Shown piece after piece: positions 7,258 to 15,914 of a stretch of 64,000 nucleotides of DNA. This DNA is from Ochrobactrum quorumnocens (GTDB taxonomy: Bacteria > Pseudomonadota > Alphaproteobacteria > Rhizobiales > Rhizobiaceae), in assembly GCF_002278035.1 (NCBI RefSeq), contig NZ_CP022603.1, positions 372,001-436,000 on the forward strand, given 5' to 3'. The notes under the pieces were generated by a model, which saw only the letters and a list, made by a program, of their open reading frames with translations, was not told the DNA's origin and searched no databases. Made by a program: the position numbers and the translations under genes. The stretch's first letter is position 1. Each line of letters opens with the position of its first letter.

Positions 7258-8367
7258 TTGAGAAAAGCCGTGTCTAAGATGTCATCAGTACCGACCTCCA
7301 AGCTGACAAGCCATTCCCATATTAGCCTTCAAAACGGTGAAGCCTATCTGCCGAACATTATTGATCGGCTGCATTCCTATCAGGCGCAATATGGTAGTCA
7401 TGAAGGTCGCCATTCATTCGGTTACGATTTCGGTCGAATCGAAATCGATGCCGCTGATAGCGGCTATCGCGTTTCGCTTTTCGCTGATGAGGATATCGGC
7501 CTGCATCGTCTGAAAGACCTCGCGGCGGTGGCGATCAAGCTTTACACCAAAGAAGAAGCGCCGGAGATTGTGTGGCAAGGCGATCATGCAGGCGAACAGG
7601 TTTTGCCACAGTTTCGGTTGATGCGTGTGCTGTCGACGAGCCTGTTCACACCGCATATGTTGCGCGTGCGGCTGGCAGGTGAAGATTTGAAGCGGTTTTC
7701 ACTCTTTGGCGCAATGCATGTTCGCTTGCTGCTTCCAACAGAAGAGGTATCTCGGCCTGTATGGCCTATCATGGGACCAAACGGCCTGCCGTTCTGGCCA
7801 GATGAAGCGCGCAAACCGGCATCACGTGCCTATACGATCCGTGGTCTTGATATCGATGCAGGCTGGCTAGAAATTGACTTCTATCTGCATGAAGTGGAAG
7901 GCTTGGCCTGCAAGTGGGCTAAAGGCGCGCAGATTGGCGACACTATCGGCCTGACGGGACCTGTGGGACGTCCGTTGCGCCAGGCAGCCCGTTATCTCAT
8001 TGGTGCCGACGCGACCGGATTACCAGCTATTGGACGTATGCTTGAGGAGTTTTCCGCAGACGTGACGGGTCGCGTTATCATCGCAGTTGATAGTGAAAAA
8101 GACGTACAAACTTTGCGGCATCCACAAGGTGTTTCCGTCGACTGGATTGTGGATTCAGATCAGAAACGTGCCGCAGAAAAATTGACGCAAGTTCTCTGCG
8201 AAGCAGAATGGCCAGAAGGTCCGGATAGTTTCGGCTGGTTTGCGGGCGAGGCGGATCAGGCCAAGATTGTTCGACAGTATTGGCGGCAAACACTCGGTAA
8301 GAGTAGGGAAAGTACACTCGTTGCCGGTTATTGGAACAAGGATGCTGTTGGTTTCATGGCTGGTTAA
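7258..8367 (+). CDS. Siderophore-interacting flavoprotein (SIP family) with N-terminal DUF2218 domain
   Basis: Cytoplasmic FAD-dependent ferric reductase of about 369 residues. Residues ~15-110 resemble DUF2218 (SHSHISLQNGEAYLPNIIDR... GYDFGRIEIDAADSGYRVSL). The rest is a SIP-type FAD/NAD(P)H module with the flavin motif RAYTIR near residue 190 and a C-terminal WFAGEADQAKIVRQYWR stretch typical of the family. It would release iron from imported siderophores, or reduce heme-linked substrates, by reduction. The TTG at 7258 follows GGAAAG at good spacing; the ATG at 7279 is an alternative without a clear ribosome binding site. It follows bhuA after 116 bp and precedes an exporter-type ABC gene in the same direction. 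Confidence 0.82.
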   Translation: MRKAVSKMSSVPTSKLTSHSHISLQNGEAYLPNIIDRLHSYQAQYGSHEGRHSFGYDFGRIEIDAADSGYRVSLFADEDIGLHRLKDLAAVAIKLYTKEEAPEIVWQGDHAGEQVLPQFRLMRVLSTSLFTPHMLRVRLAGEDLKRFSLFGAMHVRLLLPTEEVSRPVWPIMGPNGLPFWPDEARKPASRAYTIRGLDIDAGWLEIDFYLHEVEGLACKWAKGAQIGDTIGLTGPVGRPLRQAARYLIGADATGLPAIGRMLEEFSADVTGRVIIAVDSEKDVQTLRHPQGVSVDWIVDSDQKRAAEKLTQVLCEAEWPEGPDSFGWFAGEADQAKIVRQYWRQTLGKSRESTLVAGYWNKDAVGFMAG

Positions 8368-8534
8368 AGCAAGCGGAATCTAGAGTGAGCGGTAGAAATA
8401 CAATCAAACGCCGCCCACTCTATCGAAAAATGTCCTTACCCAAAGAATGCCGATCCAGGAGGTCATAATAACCTTTCACTCCCAAACGGAATGCGCTAGG
8501 CACCCTACTAATTGTGAATAGAAGGAGCCACGCC

Positions 8535-10292
8535 ATGGCCGATTTGTTGAAACGCTTTGCCAGCTATTACCGACCGCATCGCGGTTTGTTTATACTGGAC
8601 TTTTCAAGTGCTGTGGCCGCGGGTCTTCTGGAGCTTGCCTTTCCGATTGCAGTAACGCTCTTCATCGACAGGCTGCTGCCAACTGGCCAGCTCGGCCTTA
8701 TTTCACTGGCAGCCATAGGTTTGCTTGGGATTTACGTGCTCAATGCGTTTCTTCAGGTTATCGTGACCTATTGGGGACACATGCTCGGCATCAATATCGA
8801 GACCGAGATGCGCCGTAAGGCTTTCGACCATTTGCAAAAGCTGTCCTTCGGCTTCTTCGATAATCAGAAAACTGGCCATTTGGTTGCCAGATTGACCAAG
8901 GATCTCGAGGAGATCGGCGAAGTCGCCCACCACGGACCGGAAGATCTGTTCATCGCTATCATGACGCTGATTGGTGCGTTCTGCCTGATGATGTGGGTTC
9001 ACGTTCCATTGGCGTTAATCACAGCGGTTATCGTGCCTCTTTGTGCTTATGTCACGCTGCGCTACGGTGGCCGCATGACCACCACATGGCATGCTCTCTA
9101 TCGTCGTGTCGGCGATTTTAACGCCCGTATCGAAGAAAATGTCGGTGGCATCCGCGTCGTGCAAGCCTTCACCAATGAAGACCATGAACGCAAACTCTTT
9201 GCGGAAAGCAACGAGAACTATCAGAAAACAAAGCTCGCCGCCTACAAGATCATGGCAGCCTCTATGTCGCTATCTTATCTCTCCATGCGTTTTGTGCAGG
9301 TCGTTGTTATGCTTGCCGGTGCCTGGTTTGTCTTGCGCGGCGAGCTGACTGCTGGCGGATTTGTCGGCTTCCTGTTGCTCGTTAATGTCTTCTTCCGCCC
9401 TATCGATAAGATCAATTCGGTTATCGAGACTTATCCGAAGGGCATTGCCGGTTTTCAACGCTATATCCAGTTTCTGGATACACGTCCTGATATCGCCGAT
9501 CGTCCGAATGCGAAATCGGTTGCACGCCTCAAAGGTGATATCGAATATCGCGATGTTGGCTTCGGCTATAATTCAGAGCGACCGATTTTCGATGGCCTGA
9601 ACATGGCTATCCGTGCGGGCGAAACAATCGCTTTTGTTGGTTCGTCCGGGGCAGGCAAGACGACGATTTGCTCGTTATTGCCGCGGTTTTACGAAGTCAG
9701 TGGTGGGGCAATTCTGGTCGACGGCATCGACATTCGCGATATGACCTTGAAATCGCTGCGTTACAATATCGGAATTGTCAGTCAGGATGTCTTTCTGTTC
9801 GCGGGGACCATCCGCGAAAACATTGCCTATGGTCGCCTGGACGCAAGTGATCAGGACATTGCCGACGCCGCCCGTCGTGCGCGTCTTGATGCTGTCATTG
9901 CTGCAATGCCAGAAGGCTATGACACGATTATCGGCGAACGTGGCGTCAAGCTTTCGGGTGGGCAGAAGCAGCGTCTCGCCATTGCGCGCATTTTCCTGCG
10001 CAACCCACCGATCCTGATCCTCGATGAAGCAACTTCTGCACTTGATACGGAAACTGAACGCGCGATCCAGCAATCTTTGTCGGAGCTTTCCGTAGGTCGC
10101 ACGACGCTGGTAATCGCGCATCGGCTTGCCACCATCGTCAACGCAGATCGAATTATGGTTGTCGAGGGTGGTCAGATTGTCGAGCAGGGCAGTCATGCTG
10201 AACTTCTGTCTGTAAAGAATGGGCGCTACAAACGCCTTCATGCGGTACAGGCAGGTTCATCAGGTGACGGGATGTTTTCCGCCGCCGGATGA
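8535..10292 (+). CDS. ABC transporter, fused exporter-type membrane and ATPase domains
   Basis: Half-transporter of 585 residues: six membrane segments in residues ~1-310, then a nucleotide-binding domain with Walker A (GSSGAGKTT), signature LSGGQKQR, Walker B (PILILDEATSALD) and H-loop (VIAHRLATI). The protein presumably works as a homodimer. The ATG at 8535 has a strong AGAAGGAG upstream; the in-frame GTG at 8514 lies before it and is less likely. Placed after the SIP flavoprotein in an iron island, it recalls IrtAB, where exporter-fold half-transporters import siderophores and a SIP domain reduces the iron. The direction and substrate of transport are not proven. Lipid or drug export are alternatives. 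Confidence 0.85.
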   Translation: MADLLKRFASYYRPHRGLFILDFSSAVAAGLLELAFPIAVTLFIDRLLPTGQLGLISLAAIGLLGIYVLNAFLQVIVTYWGHMLGINIETEMRRKAFDHLQKLSFGFFDNQKTGHLVARLTKDLEEIGEVAHHGPEDLFIAIMTLIGAFCLMMWVHVPLALITAVIVPLCAYVTLRYGGRMTTTWHALYRRVGDFNARIEENVGGIRVVQAFTNEDHERKLFAESNENYQKTKLAAYKIMAASMSLSYLSMRFVQVVVMLAGAWFVLRGELTAGGFVGFLLLVNVFFRPIDKINSVIETYPKGIAGFQRYIQFLDTRPDIADRPNAKSVARLKGDIEYRDVGFGYNSERPIFDGLNMAIRAGETIAFVGSSGAGKTTICSLLPRFYEVSGGAILVDGIDIRDMTLKSLRYNIGIVSQDVFLFAGTIRENIAYGRLDASDQDIADAARRARLDAVIAAMPEGYDTIIGERGVKLSGGQKQRLAIARIFLRNPPILILDEATSALDTETERAIQQSLSELSVGRTTLVIAHRLATIVNADRIMVVEGGQIVEQGSHAELLSVKNGRYKRLHAVQAGSSGDGMFSAAG

Positions 10293-10360
10293 TTGTTGAG
10301 TTTGTCCTGAATTGATCTTTTAAGAAAACTTATTATCTATTTGTAATATATGAATTAAAG

Positions 10361-10394
10361 AAACGCCATGAATATGGGAATTCAGGGCGTTTTT
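10361..10394. terminator. Intrinsic terminator between convergent ABC and receptor genes
   Basis: AAACGCC with ATGAAT pairs with ATTCA and GGCGTTTTT around a short loop, followed by a T-run on the plus strand and preceded by A-rich sequence, so it can serve both convergent genes. Confidence 0.75.
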
Positions 10395-10422
10395 CTTATC
10401 TAATTTTAATCTGATTTCTATT

Positions 10423-12585
10423 TTACCACTTGGTATGAACCTTCAGAAGCGCCTTACGGCCTTCGCCATATCCGCAGACGAAGACACCCTGACATCCGGC
10501 AACATAATTCTTGTCGAACAGGTTTGTGACGTTGAGATCAATGCCCCAATTGTCCTTTTCATAGCCGATTTTCAAATCGGCGAGGGCAACTGCTGGCACT
10601 TTTAGCGTGTTCTCTTCGTCGGCATAAGAGGAACCGACATAGCGGACACCGCCACCCAGAGTTACACCTTCCAGCTTGCCTTCCGGCACCTTGTATTCAA
10701 CAAAGACCGAAGCCTGTTGTTCAGGCAAAAGATATGGCCTCTTGCCAATAAGCGCCTCGTTACTCTCGTTTTCTTTGATCTTGAGATCATAGGCCGTGAC
10801 AGAAGCGGTAATCTTCCATGCATCGGTGATATTAGCCTGAACTTCCAGTTCGAGACCGCGCGAATTGACCTTGCCAAGCTGTTCGCGAGCGAAGCTGCTG
10901 CCGGTCACTGCGTTTTCTTTGGTCAGATCAAACAGCGATGCGGTGATTAGACCATCGAACAGTTCGGGGCGGTATTTCAAGCCGACTTCATATTGCGTGC
11001 CCGTTTCTGGCTGGGCATAGCTGCCGTCATAAAGCGTTTCGATGATCGGATTGAAGAAAGTTGCAACGCTAAGATAAGGCGTAAGACCGTTGTCAAACTG
11101 ATAACCCACACCGGCACGGCCAGAAAGGCGACCTGTATTATACTCGTATGCAGGCAGGCCAGTCGCATCGGTCCAGACGTAATCGTAGCGGCCATTTGCC
11201 GTCACAATCCAGCCATCACCAAATTCGATACGATCTTGCGCATAGACGCCGAGCTGATGACGTCGCAAATCCTGATCGATGTAAGGGTCCCACATCGGCC
11301 CCTGCGGCTCACCATAAACCGGATCATACGGGTTGATTGGTGTAGCACCGCCTGTTTGCTGCATCTGATTGATGCGGAAATATCTATATTCCGCACCGAA
11401 CAGCAGATTATGGGTCAGGGCGCCGGTAGTTACAGTACCTTCAAGCTGATTATCGGCCTGAAACGTATGCACAGTCGTGTCGTGTTTGAAGTTGATGCGC
11501 GAGACATTCGGATCGCCGGGAGCAGGCTGTGGGAGATAATTATAGCCATATGCATAAAGGCTATGTTCTTTGACATGCGCAAAGCCGTAGCGAACATTCT
11601 GGCGAATGGTCCAGTCATTGTCGAACTGGTGTTCGAATTCATAACCGATCTGGGCTTGCTCCCGCTTATAGTCGTCCAGATCTGGTTCAGTCAGATTTGT
11701 CTTACGCGAAATCTTGCCGAACTCGGTAGGAACGACAGTACCATAATATGGGAGGAAACCGCCGCCATCATGTGTCAGGTCGAGATGCGTATAATTGCCC
11801 AGAATGGTCAGGCGCGTTGTTTCATCCGGCTTATATTCAATGCTCGGTGAAATGACGCCGCGGAATTCCTTGGAATAGTCAGTGTAGTTGTCGCCACCCT
11901 GAATCTTACCGTTGATGCGGTAATTGACGGTTTCGGTAGCTTTATCGCCGATATCGAAGCCGAGATAACCGTTACCATAGCTGTTAATGCCAGCTTCCAG
12001 ATAGCGGATGGGCTCACCGGTCGGACGTCTACTGATATAGTTGACGATACCACCTGGATTGGTGCCGCCATAAAGTGCTGAAGAAGCACCACGCAGAACA
12101 TCAATACGCTCTATATCGAAGCTATCGATAAGGAAGCCACCGAAACCATAGCTGAAGTTTTGAAGGCCATTCAAGTAGGTGCCGTACTGCGTCGCTTCAA
12201 AACCGCGAATATAAATCCAGTTCGTATCGTTATCGACGCCGAAAGGCTGGCCGAGTACGCCCGGCGTGTAACGCAAAGCTTCATCAAGCTTCTGTGCGCC
12301 AATAGCGTCCATTTGATCGCGCCCAACGACAGAAACAGATTGCGGGATTTTTTCGATCGCCACACTGCTTTTCGAGCCTGTGGTCGTTGCAGCCGGAACA
12401 AAGCCTTCTACCGGTGCAGTGCCGTCCGATGGTTTGCCATTGCCAGTTTGTACGACAACTGTATCAAGACGGATCGATGTGTCAGCATCCTGTGCGTAAG
12501 TCGACGCACCTGTGAATGGAAGCAGGGCGAGAGCCGTTCCGCTTGCCAACAGCGTCATCATTTTTTGCTTCATCGATATTGTCAT
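10423..12585 (-). CDS. TonB-dependent ferric-siderophore receptor, FhuA-like
   Basis: Outer-membrane siderophore receptor of about 720 residues. It has a signal peptide (MMTLLASGTALALLPFTGAS...AQDAD), the TonB box IRLDTVVVQTG, a plug domain (KIPQSVSVVGRDQMDAIGAQKLDEALRYTPGV and IDVLRGASSALYGGTNPGG), then a beta-barrel ending TNLFDKNY...LLKVHTKW. The plug and barrel signatures are those of the FhuA/FoxA hydroxamate receptor group. The ATG at 12585 follows AGGGG; in-frame ATGs at 12603 and 12573 and a much longer form from 12669 are alternatives. The upstream region carries an IRO-like box and direct repeats that fit the AraC regulator encoded next door, suggesting induction by the siderophore and repression by iron. 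Confidence 0.87.
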   Translation of the reverse strand: MTISMKQKMMTLLASGTALALLPFTGASTYAQDADTSIRLDTVVVQTGNGKPSDGTAPVEGFVPAATTTGSKSSVAIEKIPQSVSVVGRDQMDAIGAQKLDEALRYTPGVLGQPFGVDNDTNWIYIRGFEATQYGTYLNGLQNFSYGFGGFLIDSFDIERIDVLRGASSALYGGTNPGGIVNYISRRPTGEPIRYLEAGINSYGNGYLGFDIGDKATETVNYRINGKIQGGDNYTDYSKEFRGVISPSIEYKPDETTRLTILGNYTHLDLTHDGGGFLPYYGTVVPTEFGKISRKTNLTEPDLDDYKREQAQIGYEFEHQFDNDWTIRQNVRYGFAHVKEHSLYAYGYNYLPQPAPGDPNVSRINFKHDTTVHTFQADNQLEGTVTTGALTHNLLFGAEYRYFRINQMQQTGGATPINPYDPVYGEPQGPMWDPYIDQDLRRHQLGVYAQDRIEFGDGWIVTANGRYDYVWTDATGLPAYEYNTGRLSGRAGVGYQFDNGLTPYLSVATFFNPIIETLYDGSYAQPETGTQYEVGLKYRPELFDGLITASLFDLTKENAVTGSSFAREQLGKVNSRGLELEVQANITDAWKITASVTAYDLKIKENESNEALIGKRPYLLPEQQASVFVEYKVPEGKLEGVTLGGGVRYVGSSYADEENTLKVPAVALADLKIGYEKDNWGIDLNVTNLFDKNYVAGCQGVFVCGYGEGRKALLKVHTKW

Positions 12586-12693
12586 ACGGCTATGGCCCCT
12601 CATATAAATTGATAAGTGCCTGCGTAACGCGAGAATTTCCTCTCTGGATATATTCTCAGGCACAATCATTGCGAACTCTGATCAAGCTGCAAG

Positions 12694-12714
12694 TTAATAT
12701 GAGTATTTACATCA
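12694..12714. promoter_or_regulatory. IRO-like box upstream of the siderophore receptor
   Basis: TGA-N9-TCA at 12700-12714 inside the 15-mer TTAATATGAGTATTT (12694-12708), which is identical to the site at the bhuA start (4966-4980). Two receptors of one iron island sharing a 15-mer plus ATCA is well above chance for this window. Confidence 0.6.
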
Positions 12715-12730
12715 GGATATATCGCGAAGA

Positions 12731-12770
12731 TTGATCGATATTCTGCTAAATTGAACGATATTTCGCTAAT
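12731..12770. promoter_or_regulatory. Two adjacent 20-bp direct repeats, probable AraC-family operator
   Basis: TTGATCGATATTCTGCTAAA (12731-12750) is followed immediately by a copy with 16 of 20 bases identical (12751-12770), sharing TTGA, CGATATT and GCTAA. Direct repeats spaced about two helical turns apart are the usual binding layout for a dimer of AraC-type activators. They lie between the araC-like gene end and the receptor gene, just upstream of the IRO box. Confidence 0.65.
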
Positions 12771-12795
12771 ATGACGAAACAGCCACAGGATCGTT

Positions 12796-13743
12796 TTATG
12801 ATTGCAAACGTAACCATGCGGCTGGCGTGATACCGGTCAACTTCTTGAATACGCGCGTAAAATGGGCCTGATCAGAAAAGCCGGTGACAGCCGCTATATG
12901 AGGCAGAGAAGCACGAGGCTGCAGGAGAAATAACCGCGCATGTTCAATGCGCCGCTTCATCTGCCAGGCATGAGGTGAAACGCCGGTTGATGCTTTGAAT
13001 GCGCTGCAGAAATAGGATTCTGACAACTCTGCCAGTGAAGCCAGCTCCTGAAGGCGGATAATGCGATAATAATTATCCTCGATGAAATCAGTGACACGGC
13101 GCAGCTGCCACGGAGAAAGCTTGCTCGTGCGTGCTGCCTGTTCGGGGCGCGCTTCAAACAGCTCGCTGACAAGCGCATTGATCAGTCCTTCGCCATATAG
13201 CCCATGCAATGGCGCGTCAGACAGGCATTCTTCAGCAAGCAGAGTGCCGATCTGTTCTATTTTTGTGTTGGAGAAGAGCAGGCGCGGGCGCTCCATGGCA
13301 TTAACGTCAAGCGCATTGCCAAAGCGCTGTTGGAGCGCGCAGGTGTCGAGATGCAGATCAAGATGTTTCAGCTTTCCCGGTCTGGTGACGCGACTCCAGA
13401 TCGTCATACCAGCGGGTATATAACAAAGTTTTGGTTGCTCTGCGGTTTGTGCAATGGCACGGGAGCTTTGCTCAGGCCTGATAGCCAGTTCACCACGGCT
13501 TTCAAGCACCAGAAAAAGTCGTGGGGCTTGCGAAACATATTCTCCACGCGCATCCGGACCGCATTCGACTGACCACACATCCGCGATGGCGCCGTTCCAG
13601 ACGCGATAATGAAGATCGTCCAGCAAACAGACGTCTTCGATGCGGCTTTTCATATGCGGATGGAAGCCCAATAGGATTTTTCCTGATGAAACAATTTTAA
13701 CATGTATATATTCGTCATGTTTTGCTATCAACCGGCCAAACAT
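12796..13743 (-). CDS. AraC-family transcriptional regulator (siderophore receptor activator, inferred)
   Basis: 315-residue regulator with an N-terminal ligand-sensing region and a C-terminal AraC DNA-binding domain of two helix-turn-helices. The first lies at RLQELASLAELSESYFCSAFKASTG near residue 235-260; the second is HIAAVTGFSDQAHFTRVFKKLTG, which carries the family signature. Several iron-uptake AraC proteins (PchR, AlcR, RhrA types) sense an internalised siderophore. Its location between the siderophore receptor and an FhuC-like ATPase, plus the direct repeats at 12731-12770, supports the same role here. It diverges from the fhuC-like gene across only 41 bp, so the two promoters must overlap. 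Confidence 0.88.
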   Translation of the reverse strand: MFGRLIAKHDEYIHVKIVSSGKILLGFHPHMKSRIEDVCLLDDLHYRVWNGAIADVWSVECGPDARGEYVSQAPRLFLVLESRGELAIRPEQSSRAIAQTAEQPKLCYIPAGMTIWSRVTRPGKLKHLDLHLDTCALQQRFGNALDVNAMERPRLLFSNTKIEQIGTLLAEECLSDAPLHGLYGEGLINALVSELFEARPEQAARTSKLSPWQLRRVTDFIEDNYYRIIRLQELASLAELSESYFCSAFKASTGVSPHAWQMKRRIEHARLFLLQPRASLPHIAAVTGFSDQAHFTRVFKKLTGITPAAWLRLQS

Positions 13744-13784
13744 AGTTTTAACGCACGGCAGCTATCCGAAAACGGGACAAATTA

Positions 13785-14564
13785 ATGACTTCCGCATTGT
13801 TCGAACTTGAGAATGTCAGCTTCGCAGTTCCCGGGCGCACCTTGTTGCAGCCGTTGACCATGTCGATCTCAGCGGCAAGCCTGACAGCACTCATCGGACA
13901 TAATGGATCGGGAAAGTCGACGCTTCTGAAAATTCTGGCCCGTCAGCATCCCGCGTCGGGCGGAACAGTGCGTTTTGCCGGCAAGCCATTGAACGATTGG
14001 GGTGATCGCGAGTTTGCGCGCAAGCTCGCTTATCTACCGCAACAAACAGCGGCAGCATCGGGCATGTTGGTTAAAGAGCTGGTGGCACTTGGTCGTTATC
14101 CATGGCACGGCGCTCTTGGTCGCTTTAGCGCTATTGACCGTCAAAAGGTCGATGAAGCCATCGAATTGACGGGTATTTCGCGTTTCGTGGATCGCATGGT
14201 CGATACGCTTTCGGGTGGCGAACGTCAGCGCGTTTGGCTGGCAATGTTGGTCGCACAGGATGCAGAATGCCTGCTGCTGGACGAACCGACATCGGCGCTC
14301 GATATTGCTCACCAGATTGATGTTCTCTCGCTTGTGCAGAAACTCTCGCATGAAAAGAACCTGAGTGTATTCGTCGTACTTCACGATGTGAATATGGCTT
14401 CGCGTTTCTGCGATGCTGTATTCGCACTACACAGCGGTCGTCTCATCGCGCAATCGACACCGACCGGCATTATGGTTCCGGAACAGCTTAAAGAGATTTA
14501 CGGCATTCAGATGGACGTTATGCAACATGCATCAACAGGCCACCTGATCGCGGCACCTCGATAA
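13785..14564 (+). CDS. Iron-siderophore ABC transporter ATP-binding protein, FhuC-like
   Basis: 259-residue ATPase of the iron/B12 importer group. It has Walker A GHNGSGKSTLLK near residue 40, Q-loop YLPQQTAAASG, signature LSGGERQR near residue 145, Walker B LLLDEPTSALD, and H-loop VLHDVNMASRFCD. It closely resembles FhuC in layout and should energise a permease for ferric hydroxamates. No fhuB permease or fhuD binding-protein gene follows: a converging dctD gene begins 10 bp downstream. The ATPase must serve partners encoded elsewhere, or the operon has been truncated. Confidence 0.88.
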   Translation: MTSALFELENVSFAVPGRTLLQPLTMSISAASLTALIGHNGSGKSTLLKILARQHPASGGTVRFAGKPLNDWGDREFARKLAYLPQQTAAASGMLVKELVALGRYPWHGALGRFSAIDRQKVDEAIELTGISRFVDRMVDTLSGGERQRVWLAMLVAQDAECLLLDEPTSALDIAHQIDVLSLVQKLSHEKNLSVFVVLHDVNMASRFCDAVFALHSGRLIAQSTPTGIMVPEQLKEIYGIQMDVMQHASTGHLIAAPR

Positions 14565-14573
14565 AAGGAAGTG

Positions 14574-15914
14574 TTAGCCGTCGGATTTGTAATCCGCTCG
14601 ATTTATGCCGTGGCGCTGCATCTTGTCGTAAAAGGTCTTACGCGGGATGCCGAGGGCTTCGAGCGTTTGCTGCACATCGCCATTGTTTGTTGCAAGCGTC
14701 TCGCGGATGAGTGTCGCTTCATAAAATTCAAGCCGCTTTGGTAGCGTTGCTTGTTCATCCAGAACCGGCGCAGACTTGGCAGGAGCGGACACGCCCAACG
14801 AAAATCTCTCCGCAAAATGCACAAGTTCGCGGACATTGCCAGGCCAGTTATGCTCCATGAGATGTCGGTGCGTGGAGGCGTCCAGTACGGGAATATCTCG
14901 ATTAAAGCGCCGCGCAGCACGCGCAAGAAAATGCGAGAAAAGAAGGGGAATATCCTCGCGGCGTTCGCGCAAGGGCGGAATGGTCAGTGTGACGACATTC
15001 AACCGATAATAGAGGTCTTCGCGAAAATCACCCCGTTGGTCGGGGCTGCCGAGATCAATCTTGGCTGCTGCGACAACGCGAAGATCAACTGGCCGGATTT
15101 CATTGGTTCCAAGTGGGGTAATCTCGCGCATTTCCAGCACGCGCAACAGCTTTACCTGTGTTGCGGCTGGCATACTTTCGATCTCATCAAGAAACAGAGT
15201 ACCGCCGCTCGCGTGCTCAATACGACCAACACGTTTTTTCTGAGCACCGGTGAAAGCTCCCGCCTCATGGCCGAACAATTCGCTTTCGATCACAGTTTCA
15301 GGCAATGCTCCGCAGTTGAGTGCAACGAAATTGCCTTTTCGTCTTCGGCCCCAATCGTGAAGCAATTGAGCCACAACTTCCTTGCCGCTGCCGGTTTCTC
15401 CTGCAATCAGCACATCGACATCCGTGTCGGCAATGTCGCGTATCGTGCGGCGAAGATTTTCAATCGCGGGCGTTTGGCCTATGAGCGGCATATCATTCTG
15501 CGCTTCATCGGCCATCTGACGCAGACTGCGGTTTTCCAGAACAAGCTTGCGCCGCTCTCCGGCTCTCAGAACGCTGTGAACCAACCTATCCGTCGCGAAA
15601 GGCTTGGCAATGAAGTCATAAGCGCCATCCTGAATGGCCTGAACTGCCATAGGAATATCACCGTGACCTGTGATCAGAATAACTGGTAAATCGGGATCAA
15701 TTTCACGAATGCGGGCAAATAGCTCAAGCCCGTCTATCTGTGGCATTCGCACATCTGTAACGATCACCCCTTCGAATGAACCGCTGATAGCGGCCAATGC
15801 TTCGCTGGCACTAGCAAAATCCAACACTTCATAACCCGCGAGTTCCAATGTCTGTCTGGTTGCACGGCGTAGTGCTTTGTCGTCATCGACGAGTATGACT
15901 GGAATGTTCATCAT
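14574..15914 (-). CDS. dctD: C4-dicarboxylate response regulator DctD (sigma-54 activator)
   Basis: 446-residue NtrC-class regulator. The receiver domain (residues 1-120) has the phosphoacceptor Asp54 in [12 protein letters not shown]. The central AAA+ domain has Walker A GETGSGKE near residue 170 and the sigma-54 contact loop GAFTGA, and a Fis-type helix-turn-helix ([21 protein letters not shown]) lies at the end. It is phosphorylated by the adjacent DctB and activates sigma-54 holoenzyme at dctA. Its start overlaps the dctB stop by 4 bp, so translation is coupled. Confidence 0.93.
   Translation of the reverse strand: MMNIPVILVDDDKALRRATRQTLELAGYEVLDFASASEALAAISGSFEGVIVTDVRMPQIDGLELFARIREIDPDLPVILITGHGDIPMAVQAIQDGAYDFIAKPFATDRLVHSVLRAGERRKLVLENRSLRQMADEAQNDMPLIGQTPAIENLRRTIRDIADTDVDVLIAGETGSGKEVVAQLLHDWGRRRKGNFVALNCGALPETVIESELFGHEAGAFTGAQKKRVGRIEHASGGTLFLDEIESMPAATQVKLLRVLEMREITPLGTNEIRPVDLRVVAAAKIDLGSPDQRGDFREDLYYRLNVVTLTIPPLRERREDIPLLFSHFLARAARRFNRDIPVLDASTHRHLMEHNWPGNVRELVHFAERFSLGVSAPAKSAPVLDEQATLPKRLEFYEATLIRETLATNNGDVQQTLEALGIPRKTFYDKMQRHGINRADYKSDG

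Noticed and set aside
10993..11850. 285-codon plus-strand frame antisense to the siderophore receptor
   Set aside because: Long but a shadow; the minus strand holds a full receptor with signal peptide, plug and barrel.
14751..15689. 312-codon plus-strand frame antisense to dctD
   Set aside because: Shadow; the minus strand has all NtrC-type motifs.
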